The notes below the pieces were generated by a model. That model was given only the letters and a program-made list of their open reading frames with translations, searched no databases and had not been told where the DNA came from. A DNA stretch of 64,000 nucleotides from Rohdeia sp041398665 (lineage in GTDB: Bacteria; Planctomycetota; UBA1135; GCA-002686595): contig JAWKUH010000015.1 in the NCBI GenBank assembly GCA_041398665.1, positions 1-64,000 of the forward strand. The letters are read 5' to 3'. A program made the translations under genes and the position numbers. Positions 18,037-25,875 of the stretch are shown one piece after another; within the stretch, counting starts at the first letter, position 1; the number at the start of each line of letters is the position of its first letter.

Positions 18037-19133
18037 TCACCCGGAACGACGCGGCGCATGCGCACGGAGACCGACGTCGTCGACACCGCGCGCGGCGAGC
18101 GCGACCAGCCGACCGACCTCGAGGCCGGTCGTGATCCCGTGGCCGCCGAGTCCGCCGCCCACACGAGACCTTCCACGTCGGGATCGGGTCCGAGCGTGAA
18201 GACGTGGCCGTCGCCGAACGTCCGCATCGCGCACCACGTGTCGAGCTCGACCGGCGCGTAGGCGTCCGCGAGGTGGCGGTTCGCCGCGTCGCGCAGGCGC
18301 TCCACGGCTCCCCGGTCGACCGCGCACGCGTCGGGCTCGATCGGCACCTGGTCGCAGTCGCAGACCATGAGATCGCCCCCGAGCGGCCGCGTGTAGAAGG
18401 GATCGCCGAGGTTCCAGTACACCGGCCAGGTCGGGTCGACGGGGCGAGCGACGCGCGCACGCGCGGCGTGGCGGCGCGTCGGCGCGAGGCGCACGCGCGA
18501 GCCCGCTGCGGCACCGAGGTCGCCGGCCCAACCGCCCGCGGCGACCACGACGGTGCCCGCCTCGATCGAACCGCTCTCGGTCCGAACGGCGCGCGCCCGA
18601 CCGTCGCGCGTCGTGATCTCGAGCGCCGTCGTCCCCGGTCGGATCTCGCCCCCCGAACTCCGGACGCCCTCGATCAGCGCGTGCGACAGCGCCTCGAGGT
18701 CGATCGTGCCCTCCTCGGGCAGGTGGAAGGCCGCGACGTGCTCGCGCGGACGGACGTGGGGGACGCGCTCCGCGACCTCGGTGGGCTCGACCTCGAACAC
18801 CGGTGACGCCGCGAACGTCGTCATGCGACCGAGTTCGCGCGCGCTCCGCTCGTCGTCGGCGACGAGGAGCAGTCCCACGCGGTCCACGAACGACGAACGA
18901 GACAGCGCGGGGTCCGGTTCGAGCAGAGCGCGCGAACCGCGCGCCGCCAGTTCGCCCAGCGCCTCGTTCTCGACCACCGTGCGCAGGATGCCCGCGTTGA
19001 GCCCGGACGAGTGGCGGAACGGCGCCGCCTCGCGCTCCAGCACGACGGTGCGCACGCCCGCTCGGCCGAGGTGCCACGCGGTCGCGAGGCCGGCCATACC
19101 GGCACCGAGGACGCAGACGTCGAACCTGCTCAC
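18037..19133 (-). CDS. FAD-dependent oxidoreductase of the D-amino acid oxidase (DAO) family, one frameshift
   Basis: Starts ATG 19133 with the FAD fold VLGAGMAGLATAWHLGRAG. The middle has EEGTIDLEALSHALIEG and TVVVAAGGWAGDLG, typical of DAO/sarcosine-oxidase-like proteins. Near 18151 one G is missing: VWAA should continue as GLGGHGITTGLEVGRLVALAARG, which is found in the next frame and ends at 18037. Following the uncorrected frame gives an Arg-rich tail running into repeat element A, so the corrected end is preferred. About 365 residues after correction. It probably oxidises an amine or imino/hydroxy acid; the substrate is unknown. The sulfatase-like gene lies just downstream on the same strand, after nine bases. 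Confidence 0.75.
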
Positions 19134-19142
19134 GATCTCGAC

Positions 19143-20642
19143 CTACTCCTCGTCACCGTCACCGTCACCGACTTCGCCCTCCGCGTGCGACTCGTCGAGT
19201 TCGTCGGGGAGCTCCGCGTAGCCGAGCTGTCGCAGGACGCTCGACGTGATCTCGGGGACGTCCATGTTGGGCACGAACGCGCGGTCGCTCTTCCAGGCCG
19301 CGATCGTCGACGTGAGTTCGTCGCGCAGCTCCGGCCGCTCGTCACCGAGGTCGACGAGTCGCGGAGCGCGCGCGTCGAAGACCAGCGTCTTCGTGGCGTC
19401 CTCGAGGTAGCGGCCGCGGCCGACCTCGACGGCCTGCATCCCGTCGCGACGCAGCACCGCCGTCGTCGTGCGGCCGTGGGCGAAGACGGACTCGCGCGAG
19501 TCGGCGTTCGAGAGCAGGTCGCCGTCGAGCACCGACGGCCTCGCGACACCCAGGAACTCGAGGACGGTGGGGTAGATGTCGATGTTCGCGCTGAGCGCGT
19601 CGACCCGCCGACCCGAGGCGTAGCCGGGGCCCACGGCGATCATCGGCGTGTTCCAGTTCTGCGGGTAGAACCAGTCCTCGTGTCCGTCGACGAACCAGTC
19701 GGCGAGCCCCTTCACGAGCCCGCCCTCGCGGCGCGCGAGGTCGTCGAGCCGCGCCGGGTAGTGCTCGTACTCGAAGAGCATCTCGCCGTGGTCCGCGGCG
19801 AAGAGGATCGCGGTGTGCTCGAGGTCGCCGTCGCGCTCCAGTCGGTCGAGCACGGAGGACACCGCGCGGTCCACGGAACGGACCTCGCCGTCGTACGCGT
19901 TGCTGAACGCGTTCATCCTCTGCATCGCCTGCAGGTGCGGCAGCCAGTCCTGCACGCCGGCGTTGCGCGCCTCGACGTCCTTCGTCGCTCCCGCCCAGAG
20001 CTTCCGCAGGTCCTCGAGACCGGGGCGCCGCGTGCCCTCGTAGATCGCGTCCTCCGGCAGGGGCGTGTAGGGCCCGTGCGTGTCCATCGTGTGGATCCAG
20101 CAGAACCACGGGCGCCGCTCGTCGCGTTTCTCGCGCTCGTCGCGCCACGCGTCGAAGCGTCGGACGAGTTCGCTCGCTCGCGTCATCGGGTTCTCGACGA
20201 CGAAGAACGACTCGAAGCCGCGCGAGAAGCCGCGTTCGCGACCGATCACCTTGTTGCCGACGAACGCCGCGGTCTCGACGCCGTGCTCGGAGAGCGTCTC
20301 GGCGAGGGTCGGGCGGTCGAGCGGCAGCGCCTGGCTCTCGTGCTGCACGTAGAGCCCCGTCATCATCGAGGTCATGGACGGGAGCGTCCAGTGACCCTGC
20401 GAGTGGTGGTTCTCGAACAGCGTCCCCATCCTCGCGAGACGGTCGATGCCGGGCGTCGGACGTTCGTAGCCGTAGCACGACAGTCGGTCGGCCCGCAGCG
20501 TGTCGCACACGAACAGCACGACGCCGTCGACGCGGCCGCGAGCGTCGTCCCCCGCGCCGCAACCGGCGAGCGCAGCCAGCGCGACGAGGACCGCGGCGGA
20601 GCGAACCCCGCGCGGCCCGTGGGTCGCGCCGACGCGGTTCAC
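19143..20642 (-). CDS. Sulfatase-fold lipoprotein lacking the formylglycine Cys/Ser
   Basis: 499 residues from GTG 20642, overlapping the DUF885 stop by four bases. A signal sequence ends in the lipobox LAGC. The alkaline-phosphatase/sulfatase fold is clear: LFVCDTLRADRLSCYGY with metal-binding Asp, WFCWIHTMDTHGPYTP, ILFAADHGEMLFEYEHYP, SANIDIYPTVLEFLGV. Where sulfatases have C-x-P-S-R this protein has T-L-P-S-M (Thr86). It therefore cannot form formylglycine and lacks the Arg; Thr is the nucleophile in related phosphodiesterases. It is likelier to be a phosphatase, phosphodiesterase or phosphotransferase acting at the cell envelope. A paralogue lies at 29509. The Asp/Glu-rich tail GEVGDGDGDEE is odd. 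Confidence 0.75.
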   Translation of the reverse strand: MNRVGATHGPRGVRSAAVLVALAALAGCGAGDDARGRVDGVVLFVCDTLRADRLSCYGYERPTPGIDRLARMGTLFENHHSQGHWTLPSMTSMMTGLYVQHESQALPLDRPTLAETLSEHGVETAAFVGNKVIGRERGFSRGFESFFVVENPMTRASELVRRFDAWRDEREKRDERRPWFCWIHTMDTHGPYTPLPEDAIYEGTRRPGLEDLRKLWAGATKDVEARNAGVQDWLPHLQAMQRMNAFSNAYDGEVRSVDRAVSSVLDRLERDGDLEHTAILFAADHGEMLFEYEHYPARLDDLARREGGLVKGLADWFVDGHEDWFYPQNWNTPMIAVGPGYASGRRVDALSANIDIYPTVLEFLGVARPSVLDGDLLSNADSRESVFAHGRTTTAVLRRDGMQAVEVGRGRYLEDATKTLVFDARAPRLVDLGDERPELRDELTSTIAAWKSDRAFVPNMDVPEITSSVLRQLGYAELPDELDESHAEGEVGDGDGDEE

Positions 20643-22576
20643 CGCGCCGCCGCCCGCGTCAGGTAGCTCGCCGGCACCGGTCCGAACGACGAGATGCGGC
20701 GCTGGTAGGCCGCGGGGTCGAAGGCCGCTCCGGCGAGGTCGCGCTCGGCGAGGTACATGCGCTCGAACTCCTTGGCGGTGAGCCAGGTCGCGAACGCGCG
20801 ACCGGGCCGCGTGAGCACGAGGTCGAGTTCGACCGCGAGGTCCTGCTGTTCGTGCGGGACGTTCTGGACGAGGTACTCGAGCGCCTGCTTGCGGCTCCAG
20901 CCGTCGTGGTGCACCGCGTAGTCCATCGCCGCGAGCGCCGCGGCCTCGAGCCTCACGAGGTCCGCACCGAGACGTTGCGTGTCGCTGCGGACGTAGCCGA
21001 GGTCGGTGCCGATCGCCAGCGCGTAGAGGCCGAAGCCGACGTTCGTCACGGCGTCGTCGTCGTGCCGGCGGAAGCGCGGCAGCTCCGCGTTCTCGCGCGC
21101 CGTCGCGGCGAAGAAGTGTCGCCCGGGGAGGAGTTCGCGGAGCGCGAGCGCGCGCAGCTCCACCACCGACCGCGTCGCGAGCCGCGCCGCGTCGAAGTAG
21201 ACGTGGGCGGCCCCGCGCTCGTCGCCGGGCACGTAGGTGAAGGCGTCCACGCCGGGCGAGAGCGCCGGGAAGATCGGCTCGAGGACGTAGCCCGCCGCAG
21301 GGACCGTCCCGAACTTCGACGGGAGTTCGAGGCGCATCTCGCGCGCCGACGCCTCGAGTGCCGCGTGGACGGCGTCCTCGTCGCGCACGGCGGTGCGTTC
21401 GTCGCGGCGCAGCGCGTCGCGCAGGCCCGCGAGCGTCTCGCTCCCGAGCAGGCTCGCTCCGCGCGCGACGACGGCGCGACGCAGCGCGTCGACGTCGTCC
21501 GCGGTGCGTTCGAACGCGTCCGCGTCGGCGAAACCGTCGCCGACCCCGAGCGCGAGCAACGACGCGTACAGGTCGCGACCGTTCGGCAGGTGCACGAGCC
21601 CGGAACGCTGGTCGCCGCGACTGCGCGGGAGGAGGTCGTCCGAGATCGTCGCGCGCAGCTGCGCGAGCGCCGGGAGCACCTCGTTCTCGACGCCGACCAT
21701 CACCGACTCGAGGAAGCGCCCGCGCTCGTCGGGCGTGAGGGGGTCGGTCGTGCTCGGCAGCAGCACCTTGGTCCCGAGCGCGCGGACCTCGCCGCGCTGG
21801 AGGTGGCGGTTCACGAGGCGCAGTTCGAGCTGGCGCGCGGCATCTCCGTACTCGCGCTCGGCGAGGACCGCGAGCGGGAGGTCGACGGGCAGCTCGACCC
21901 AGCGTCCGCCGCCCGACGCCGGCGCGACGAGCGGATTGTCGACGACGGGCGTCTCGAGCAGTCGGTCGCAGATTGCCTCGATGCGTTCGAGCGACGCGCG
22001 CGACGCGATCCGACCGCGGTTCGCCGCGCGCTCGAGGCCTTCGCGTTCGCGCCGCAGGGCGTCGGCGAGCGCGGTCCAGCGAGCGACGAGCTGGTCGCGT
22101 TGGCGCGCCGTCGCGACGGGCTGCACCTCGGGCAGCGTCACGAGTTCGACGAGGAGGTCGAGCGCGCGGCCCGGGTCCCACTCGTCGTAGCCCGAGGTCA
22201 GCGCGTCGCTCTCCGCCTTGATCTCGCGCAGGAGCAGGTTGCGCGTCAGCGTGTCGTCGCGGTCGAGCCGGTCCTCGGGGATGTCCTGCACGCGGCGCTC
22301 GAGTCGCCATAGCGCGTCGACGCGCGCCTCGCGCCCGATGATCGAGCGGTCCTCGACCTCGCCGTTGAAGCGCGGGTCGCCGACCTCGGTGGCGAACTCG
22401 GGCTTCGTCTCGAGGAAGCCGTTCCAGTGCGCCTCGACGACCTCGGCGAGCGGGGGACTGCTCGTCCCGCCCGCTGCGTCCGGCCACAGCCCGACGTCGG
22501 TCGGCGGCGGCGGCGAGAAGGAGTGGCAGGCGACGAGCGACACGGCCGCGATCGCGGCGAGGGGACGGATGCTCAT
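20639..22576 (-). CDS. DUF885 family lipoprotein, peptidase-like with altered metal motif
   Basis: 645 residues from ATG 22576. Signal peptide with lipobox LVAC (Cys17). The chain matches DUF885 proteins: early EVVEAHWNGFLETKPEFATEVGDPR, the pattern TRNLLLREIK, and a C-terminal YVLEPIFPALSPGVDAFTYVPG region. Active DUF885 members often carry HExxPGHH; here the equivalent reads RELLPGRH, with the first His replaced by Arg, so a classic zinc site seems lost. Its stop overlaps the GTG of the sulfatase-like gene, so the two envelope lipoproteins are probably made together. Biochemical role unknown. Confidence 0.7.
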   Translation of the reverse strand: MSIRPLAAIAAVSLVACHSFSPPPPTDVGLWPDAAGGTSSPPLAEVVEAHWNGFLETKPEFATEVGDPRFNGEVEDRSIIGREARVDALWRLERRVQDIPEDRLDRDDTLTRNLLLREIKAESDALTSGYDEWDPGRALDLLVELVTLPEVQPVATARQRDQLVARWTALADALRREREGLERAANRGRIASRASLERIEAICDRLLETPVVDNPLVAPASGGGRWVELPVDLPLAVLAEREYGDAARQLELRLVNRHLQRGEVRALGTKVLLPSTTDPLTPDERGRFLESVMVGVENEVLPALAQLRATISDDLLPRSRGDQRSGLVHLPNGRDLYASLLALGVGDGFADADAFERTADDVDALRRAVVARGASLLGSETLAGLRDALRRDERTAVRDEDAVHAALEASAREMRLELPSKFGTVPAAGYVLEPIFPALSPGVDAFTYVPGDERGAAHVYFDAARLATRSVVELRALALRELLPGRHFFAATARENAELPRFRRHDDDAVTNVGFGLYALAIGTDLGYVRSDTQRLGADLVRLEAAALAAMDYAVHHDGWSRKQALEYLVQNVPHEQQDLAVELDLVLTRPGRAFATWLTAKEFERMYLAERDLAGAAFDPAAYQRRISSFGPVPASYLTRAAAR

Positions 22577-23079
22577 GGCGCCGCCATGGTAGCCCTCGCG
22601 ACACGCGGACGAAGGCGCGCGGCGGATCCGTCGCCGCGCCGAGCCCACGCGCCGACGGTCAACGGGGTTCCACGTCCCGCGGGCGCGACGGCGACGTCCT
22701 CGCCGGGGTCGAACTCCTGCTCGCGCGTCCGCACCGCACCGGTCGCGAGCCGGTGGTGCGCGCGGTCGTCCTTCGCAGCGGGCTCGGGGTCGACCGTCCC
22801 GAGGACGTCCCGACGCGCCGTGCACCCCGTCTCCTTCGAGAGTTCGCGCCGCGGGCGTCGGCGCGGTCCTCGCCCGGGTCGACCATGCCGTCCGCGACCT
22901 CGAGGGCGCCTCGCGCGTGACGAAGCGGTCCTGCCGGGTCGCCGCGCGATCGCGCCGCGCGGTGATCGCGACGACGTTCGGCCGGTCCATCGCGTCGAGC
23001 ACGAGGCGCTCGTCCCGTTCGTCCGACGCGTCGTTCGTCGTCGTCCCGCCCGGCGTGCTGTTCGCGCACGACGCTTCCA
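22577..23079 (-). pseudogene. Broken Nudix hydrolase gene (three frames)
   Basis: No single frame is coding, but three minus-strand frames join into a Nudix-like protein. First comes VLDAMDRPNVVAITARRD, then ALEVADGMVDPGEDRADA, then RRELSKETGCTARRDVLG and DPEPAAKDDRAHHRLATG. Across the joins the Nudix box Gx5Ex7REUxEExGU is readable at about 22821-22890, with Lys for the first Glu of EE. At least two indels are needed, and the 3' end is unclear. Intact relatives cleave nucleoside diphosphate derivatives such as ADP-ribose. It could be a real pseudogene or, given the indels elsewhere, a live gene damaged in the assembly. It abuts the DUF885 start. Confidence 0.5.
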
Positions 23080-23111
23080 ATTGCGCGATGCAGCGGCCAT
23101 CGTGCCGCGCG

Positions 23112-24062
23112 ATGGGGGCGGCGGCGACGGCGAGCGACACGGGCGCGGCGCGCGGTACGAGAGCGGGACACCTCGCGCTCCTCGCCGTCCAGGTCGTCTT
23201 CGGCCTGTTCCCCGTGTTCGTGAAGCTCGCGGTCGCGGGCGGGCTCGAACCCAAGGCGCTCGCCGTCTGGCGCATCGCCTTCGGCACGCTGTCGGTCGGC
23301 GCCGTCGCGTTCGCGCTGCACGGGCGCGACGCGATCCCGCAGCGTCGTCACTTCCCGCGCCTGTTCGTGTGCGCGCTGCTCGGCGTGATCGCGAACCAGG
23401 TGCTCGCGCTCGAGGGCACGTCGCGGACCTCGGCGGCGAGCGCGGGGCTGCTCATGACGCTGATCCCGGTCTTCACCTTCGCGATCGCGGCGCTCACGCG
23501 ACAGGAGCGTTTCGCGCCGCGCCAGCTGCTCGGCGTGCCGATCGCGCTCGCGGGCGCGCTCTACCTGCTGCTCGCCGCGAAGGGCGGTGCGAGCGCGGGC
23601 AGCGATCCCGTCACCGGCAACGCGCTCATCGTCGCGAACACGCTGGCGTACGCCGGCTACCTCGTGCTGTCGCGGCGCGTGCTGCGCGAGATCCCGCCCG
23701 CGGCGTTCCTCTTCTGGGTGTACGCGCTGTCGCTGTGGGCGGTGCCGTGGCTCGCGCACGGGCACGAGTTGCTGCCGACCGCGACGGACCCGAAGCTGCG
23801 CGCGGACGGCTGGACCGGACTCGTCCTGCTGCTCGTCGGCCCGACCTTCCTCGCCTACCTGCTCAACACGTTCGCGCTGACGCGCGTGCCCGCGTCGGTG
23901 ACGGCGATCTACATCTACCTGCAGCCCTCGATCGCCGCGGCGGGCGCGGCGCTGTGGCTGGGCGAGGAGATCCCGCGCGAGCTGTTCGTCTCCGCCGCGA
24001 TCGTCTTCTGCGGCATCGCGCTCGTGACGGTGGGGCGGAAACGCGCGACGCGGGCGAGGTGA
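23112..24062 (+). CDS. EamA/DMT-superfamily permease
   Basis: 316 residues from ATG 23112; the in-frame extension upstream is Arg/Ser-rich and overlaps the opposing Nudix remnant. Ten hydrophobic helices form two EamA repeats. The first starts LALLAVQVVFGLFPVFVKLA with AGLLMTLIPVFTFAIAAL. The second has TLAYAGYLVLSRRVL and ends VTAIYIYLQPSIAAAGAALWLGE, a typical EamA closing segment. It is an inner-membrane exporter of a metabolite; the substrate cannot be predicted. It converges on the kelch gene across a strong hairpin that begins inside its last codons. Confidence 0.85.
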   Translation: MGAAATASDTGAARGTRAGHLALLAVQVVFGLFPVFVKLAVAGGLEPKALAVWRIAFGTLSVGAVAFALHGRDAIPQRRHFPRLFVCALLGVIANQVLALEGTSRTSAASAGLLMTLIPVFTFAIAALTRQERFAPRQLLGVPIALAGALYLLLAAKGGASAGSDPVTGNALIVANTLAYAGYLVLSRRVLREIPPAAFLFWVYALSLWAVPWLAHGHELLPTATDPKLRADGWTGLVLLLVGPTFLAYLLNTFALTRVPASVTAIYIYLQPSIAAAGAALWLGEEIPRELFVSAAIVFCGIALVTVGRKRATRAR

Positions 24063-24089
24063 CGGCTCCCGCCGTCGACCTCGCCCGCG
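24049..24089. terminator. Long bidirectional terminator-like hairpin
   Basis: The 12-bp stem 24049-24060 / 24078-24089 (CGCGGGCGAGGT and its complement) is stacked, across one unpaired G, on a 6-bp stem GACGGC/GCCGTC with a TCCC tetraloop. It covers the stop codon of the EamA gene and ends 22 bases from the stop of the convergent kelch gene. A near-continuous 18-bp stem is ample to end transcription from both sides. Confidence 0.75.
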
Positions 24090-24111
24090 CCGCAGGACGA
24101 CCGCCCCTGGG

Positions 24112-25653
24112 TCAGGGCTGGTAGATCTCGGCCGTGATGCCGAGGCCGCCGGCCACGAGCACCGCGCCCGTGTCGAGCTGGACGAGCAGCGGGAGGATGC
24201 GTCCCTCCGCCATGTCGACGGGCGTCGCGAAGACGCCGCCGCCGAAGTAGCGGTCGACCTTCGCCGAGTTCTCGATCAGCGGGTTCTGCGGGTCGGAGAG
24301 GTCGATGGCGAAGCCGCCGGCGATCAGGACGCTGCCGTCCGCGAGGTTCGCCGTGGAGCAGAACGCTCGACCCGTCTGGAACGTGCCGACGACGGTCGTG
24401 CTCGGGATGCCGCCCGCGTTGAAGCGCTCGATCGTCTTCACGCCCGAGATGACGATGTCGGCGGGGTCCTGCGTCGTGAGGAAGGTCGAGACGTCGGCGG
24501 CGAGGCCGCCGATCATCAGCACGTCGCCGCTCGCCGTCAGGATCGAGTCGTGTCCGGCGCGGGCCGTCGCCATGAAGCCCGGGAAGATGCCGTAGCTGCC
24601 CGTCGACGGGTTGAAGTCGCGCACCGCGCTCGTGATGAGCGGGAAGCCGGCGAAGGCCGACACGCCGCCCGAGATCACGACGTTGCCGTTCGCGCGCCGC
24701 ACGGCGGAGTGCATGAGGCGCTTGTCCGGCAGGTTCGGTCCGTTCGAGAACGTGTTCGTGTTCGGGTCGAAGAACTCGGTCGACACCTGGATGTCGTTGG
24801 GGAGCCCGAGCAGCGTCGCCGGGTCGAGCAGCGAGGACGGGTCGCTGATGTCGATCGAGATCGTCTCGAGCCCGCCCGCGACGAAGACGCGACCGTCGTT
24901 CAGCAGCGTGGTCGAGTGGCCGAGGCGCGCGTGCGCCATCTGGACCGTCGTCGCGGTGTTCGCGACGGGGTCGTAGACGATCGCGTCCGCCGTCGGGTCG
25001 CCCGACACCGGGTCGATGCCGCCGCAGAACAGGACGCGCCCGTCGGCGAGGACCGTGCTCGACGTGAATCCGGGAGCGACGAAGGGCAGGATGCCGTCGG
25101 TGAACTCCTCGAGGCGCGGGTCGAAGGTCGTGCTCGTGCCGCCGGAGCCGCCGAGGACGCGGATCGCACCCTTGTCGCCCTCGATCGCTGTGCCGCCCGT
25201 GATCGCGGTCAGCGGGTTCGGAGCGGTGAACGTCGGCCGGAAGGACTGCGAGAACGAGAGCGGCAGCCGCGTCAGGTTCGTGACGGTGTCCGGGAGGAAG
25301 TTGAGCGCGGCCTGCGCGCGGAAGCACTTGCCGTCGAACGAGGCGCCCGCGGGCAGCGTCGCGTTGTAGGTGACGCCGCCGCTCGGATCGAGGAAGCCGT
25401 ACGCGCCGATGGCGAGGCTCGTCGTGTAGAGGTCGATCGGGATGTCGAGCGTGATCGTGAAGATCGGCGTCGGGACCTCGACGACGCCGAACAGCAGGAA
25501 CCAGAAGGCGCCGGGGTCGCCCCCGCTGATGGTCCAGCTCGCGGGCTGACCCAGGGCACCGCCGGTCTGGATCAGACAGGGGTCGTCGGCGAGGGCCGGC
25601 GCGGCGAGGAGCGTGGTGGCGAGGACGGCGGAAGCTGCGGTTCGATGGAGCAT
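24112..25653 (-). CDS. Secreted kelch-repeat beta-propeller protein
   Basis: 513 residues. Signal peptide MLHRTAASAVLATTLLAAPALA with cleavage after ALA. An N-terminal ~150-residue domain with IGAYGFLDPSGGVTYNATLP follows, common in planctomycete secreted proteins. Then come five to six kelch-like blades, recognisable by repeats such as VLADGRVLFCGGIDP, LNDGRVFVAGGLE, RANGNVVISGGV, ASGDVLMIGGLA, LADGSVLIAGGF and DTGAVLVAGGLG. It is less Arg-rich than its shadows and ends EIYQP. Propellers of this type usually bind proteins or glycans; no catalytic residues were recognised. Probably exported, single-gene unit. Confidence 0.8.
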   Translation of the reverse strand: MLHRTAASAVLATTLLAAPALADDPCLIQTGGALGQPASWTISGGDPGAFWFLLFGVVEVPTPIFTITLDIPIDLYTTSLAIGAYGFLDPSGGVTYNATLPAGASFDGKCFRAQAALNFLPDTVTNLTRLPLSFSQSFRPTFTAPNPLTAITGGTAIEGDKGAIRVLGGSGGTSTTFDPRLEEFTDGILPFVAPGFTSSTVLADGRVLFCGGIDPVSGDPTADAIVYDPVANTATTVQMAHARLGHSTTLLNDGRVFVAGGLETISIDISDPSSLLDPATLLGLPNDIQVSTEFFDPNTNTFSNGPNLPDKRLMHSAVRRANGNVVISGGVSAFAGFPLITSAVRDFNPSTGSYGIFPGFMATARAGHDSILTASGDVLMIGGLAADVSTFLTTQDPADIVISGVKTIERFNAGGIPSTTVVGTFQTGRAFCSTANLADGSVLIAGGFAIDLSDPQNPLIENSAKVDRYFGGGVFATPVDMAEGRILPLLVQLDTGAVLVAGGLGITAEIYQP

Positions 25654-25808
25654 GGCGGACGTGGACGTCGAGCGGTGCGCGGCGGTGCGCGCAGCGGGGC
25701 GGACGGATCCGCGGCCGGGCGCCGTTCGCGCCGCGCGACCGGGATCGTGCCCTCGAAGTCTATCGGGGTGGCGCGAGGGGGGACCCGGGGGGCGGCGCGG
25801 GCTTCCTA

Positions 25809-25826
25809 CGCGCGGAGGTCCGCGCG
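25809..25826. terminator. Short GC hairpin after the FG-GAP/ASPIC gene
   Basis: The 7-bp stem CGCGCGG/CCGCGCG with loop AGGT lies 50 bases beyond the stop at 25876, in the 222-base gap before the kelch gene. The rest of the gap holds no other recognisable site. Confidence 0.4.
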
Positions 25827-25875
25827 CGCAGCTCCGCGCGGCGCACGGAGTTGCGTGGATCGCGCCCCGGGCCGC

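Noticed and set aside
19143..20642. Formylglycine sulfatase
   Set aside because: Thr replaces the Cys/Ser to be modified and Met replaces the Arg of the C-x-P-S-R motif.
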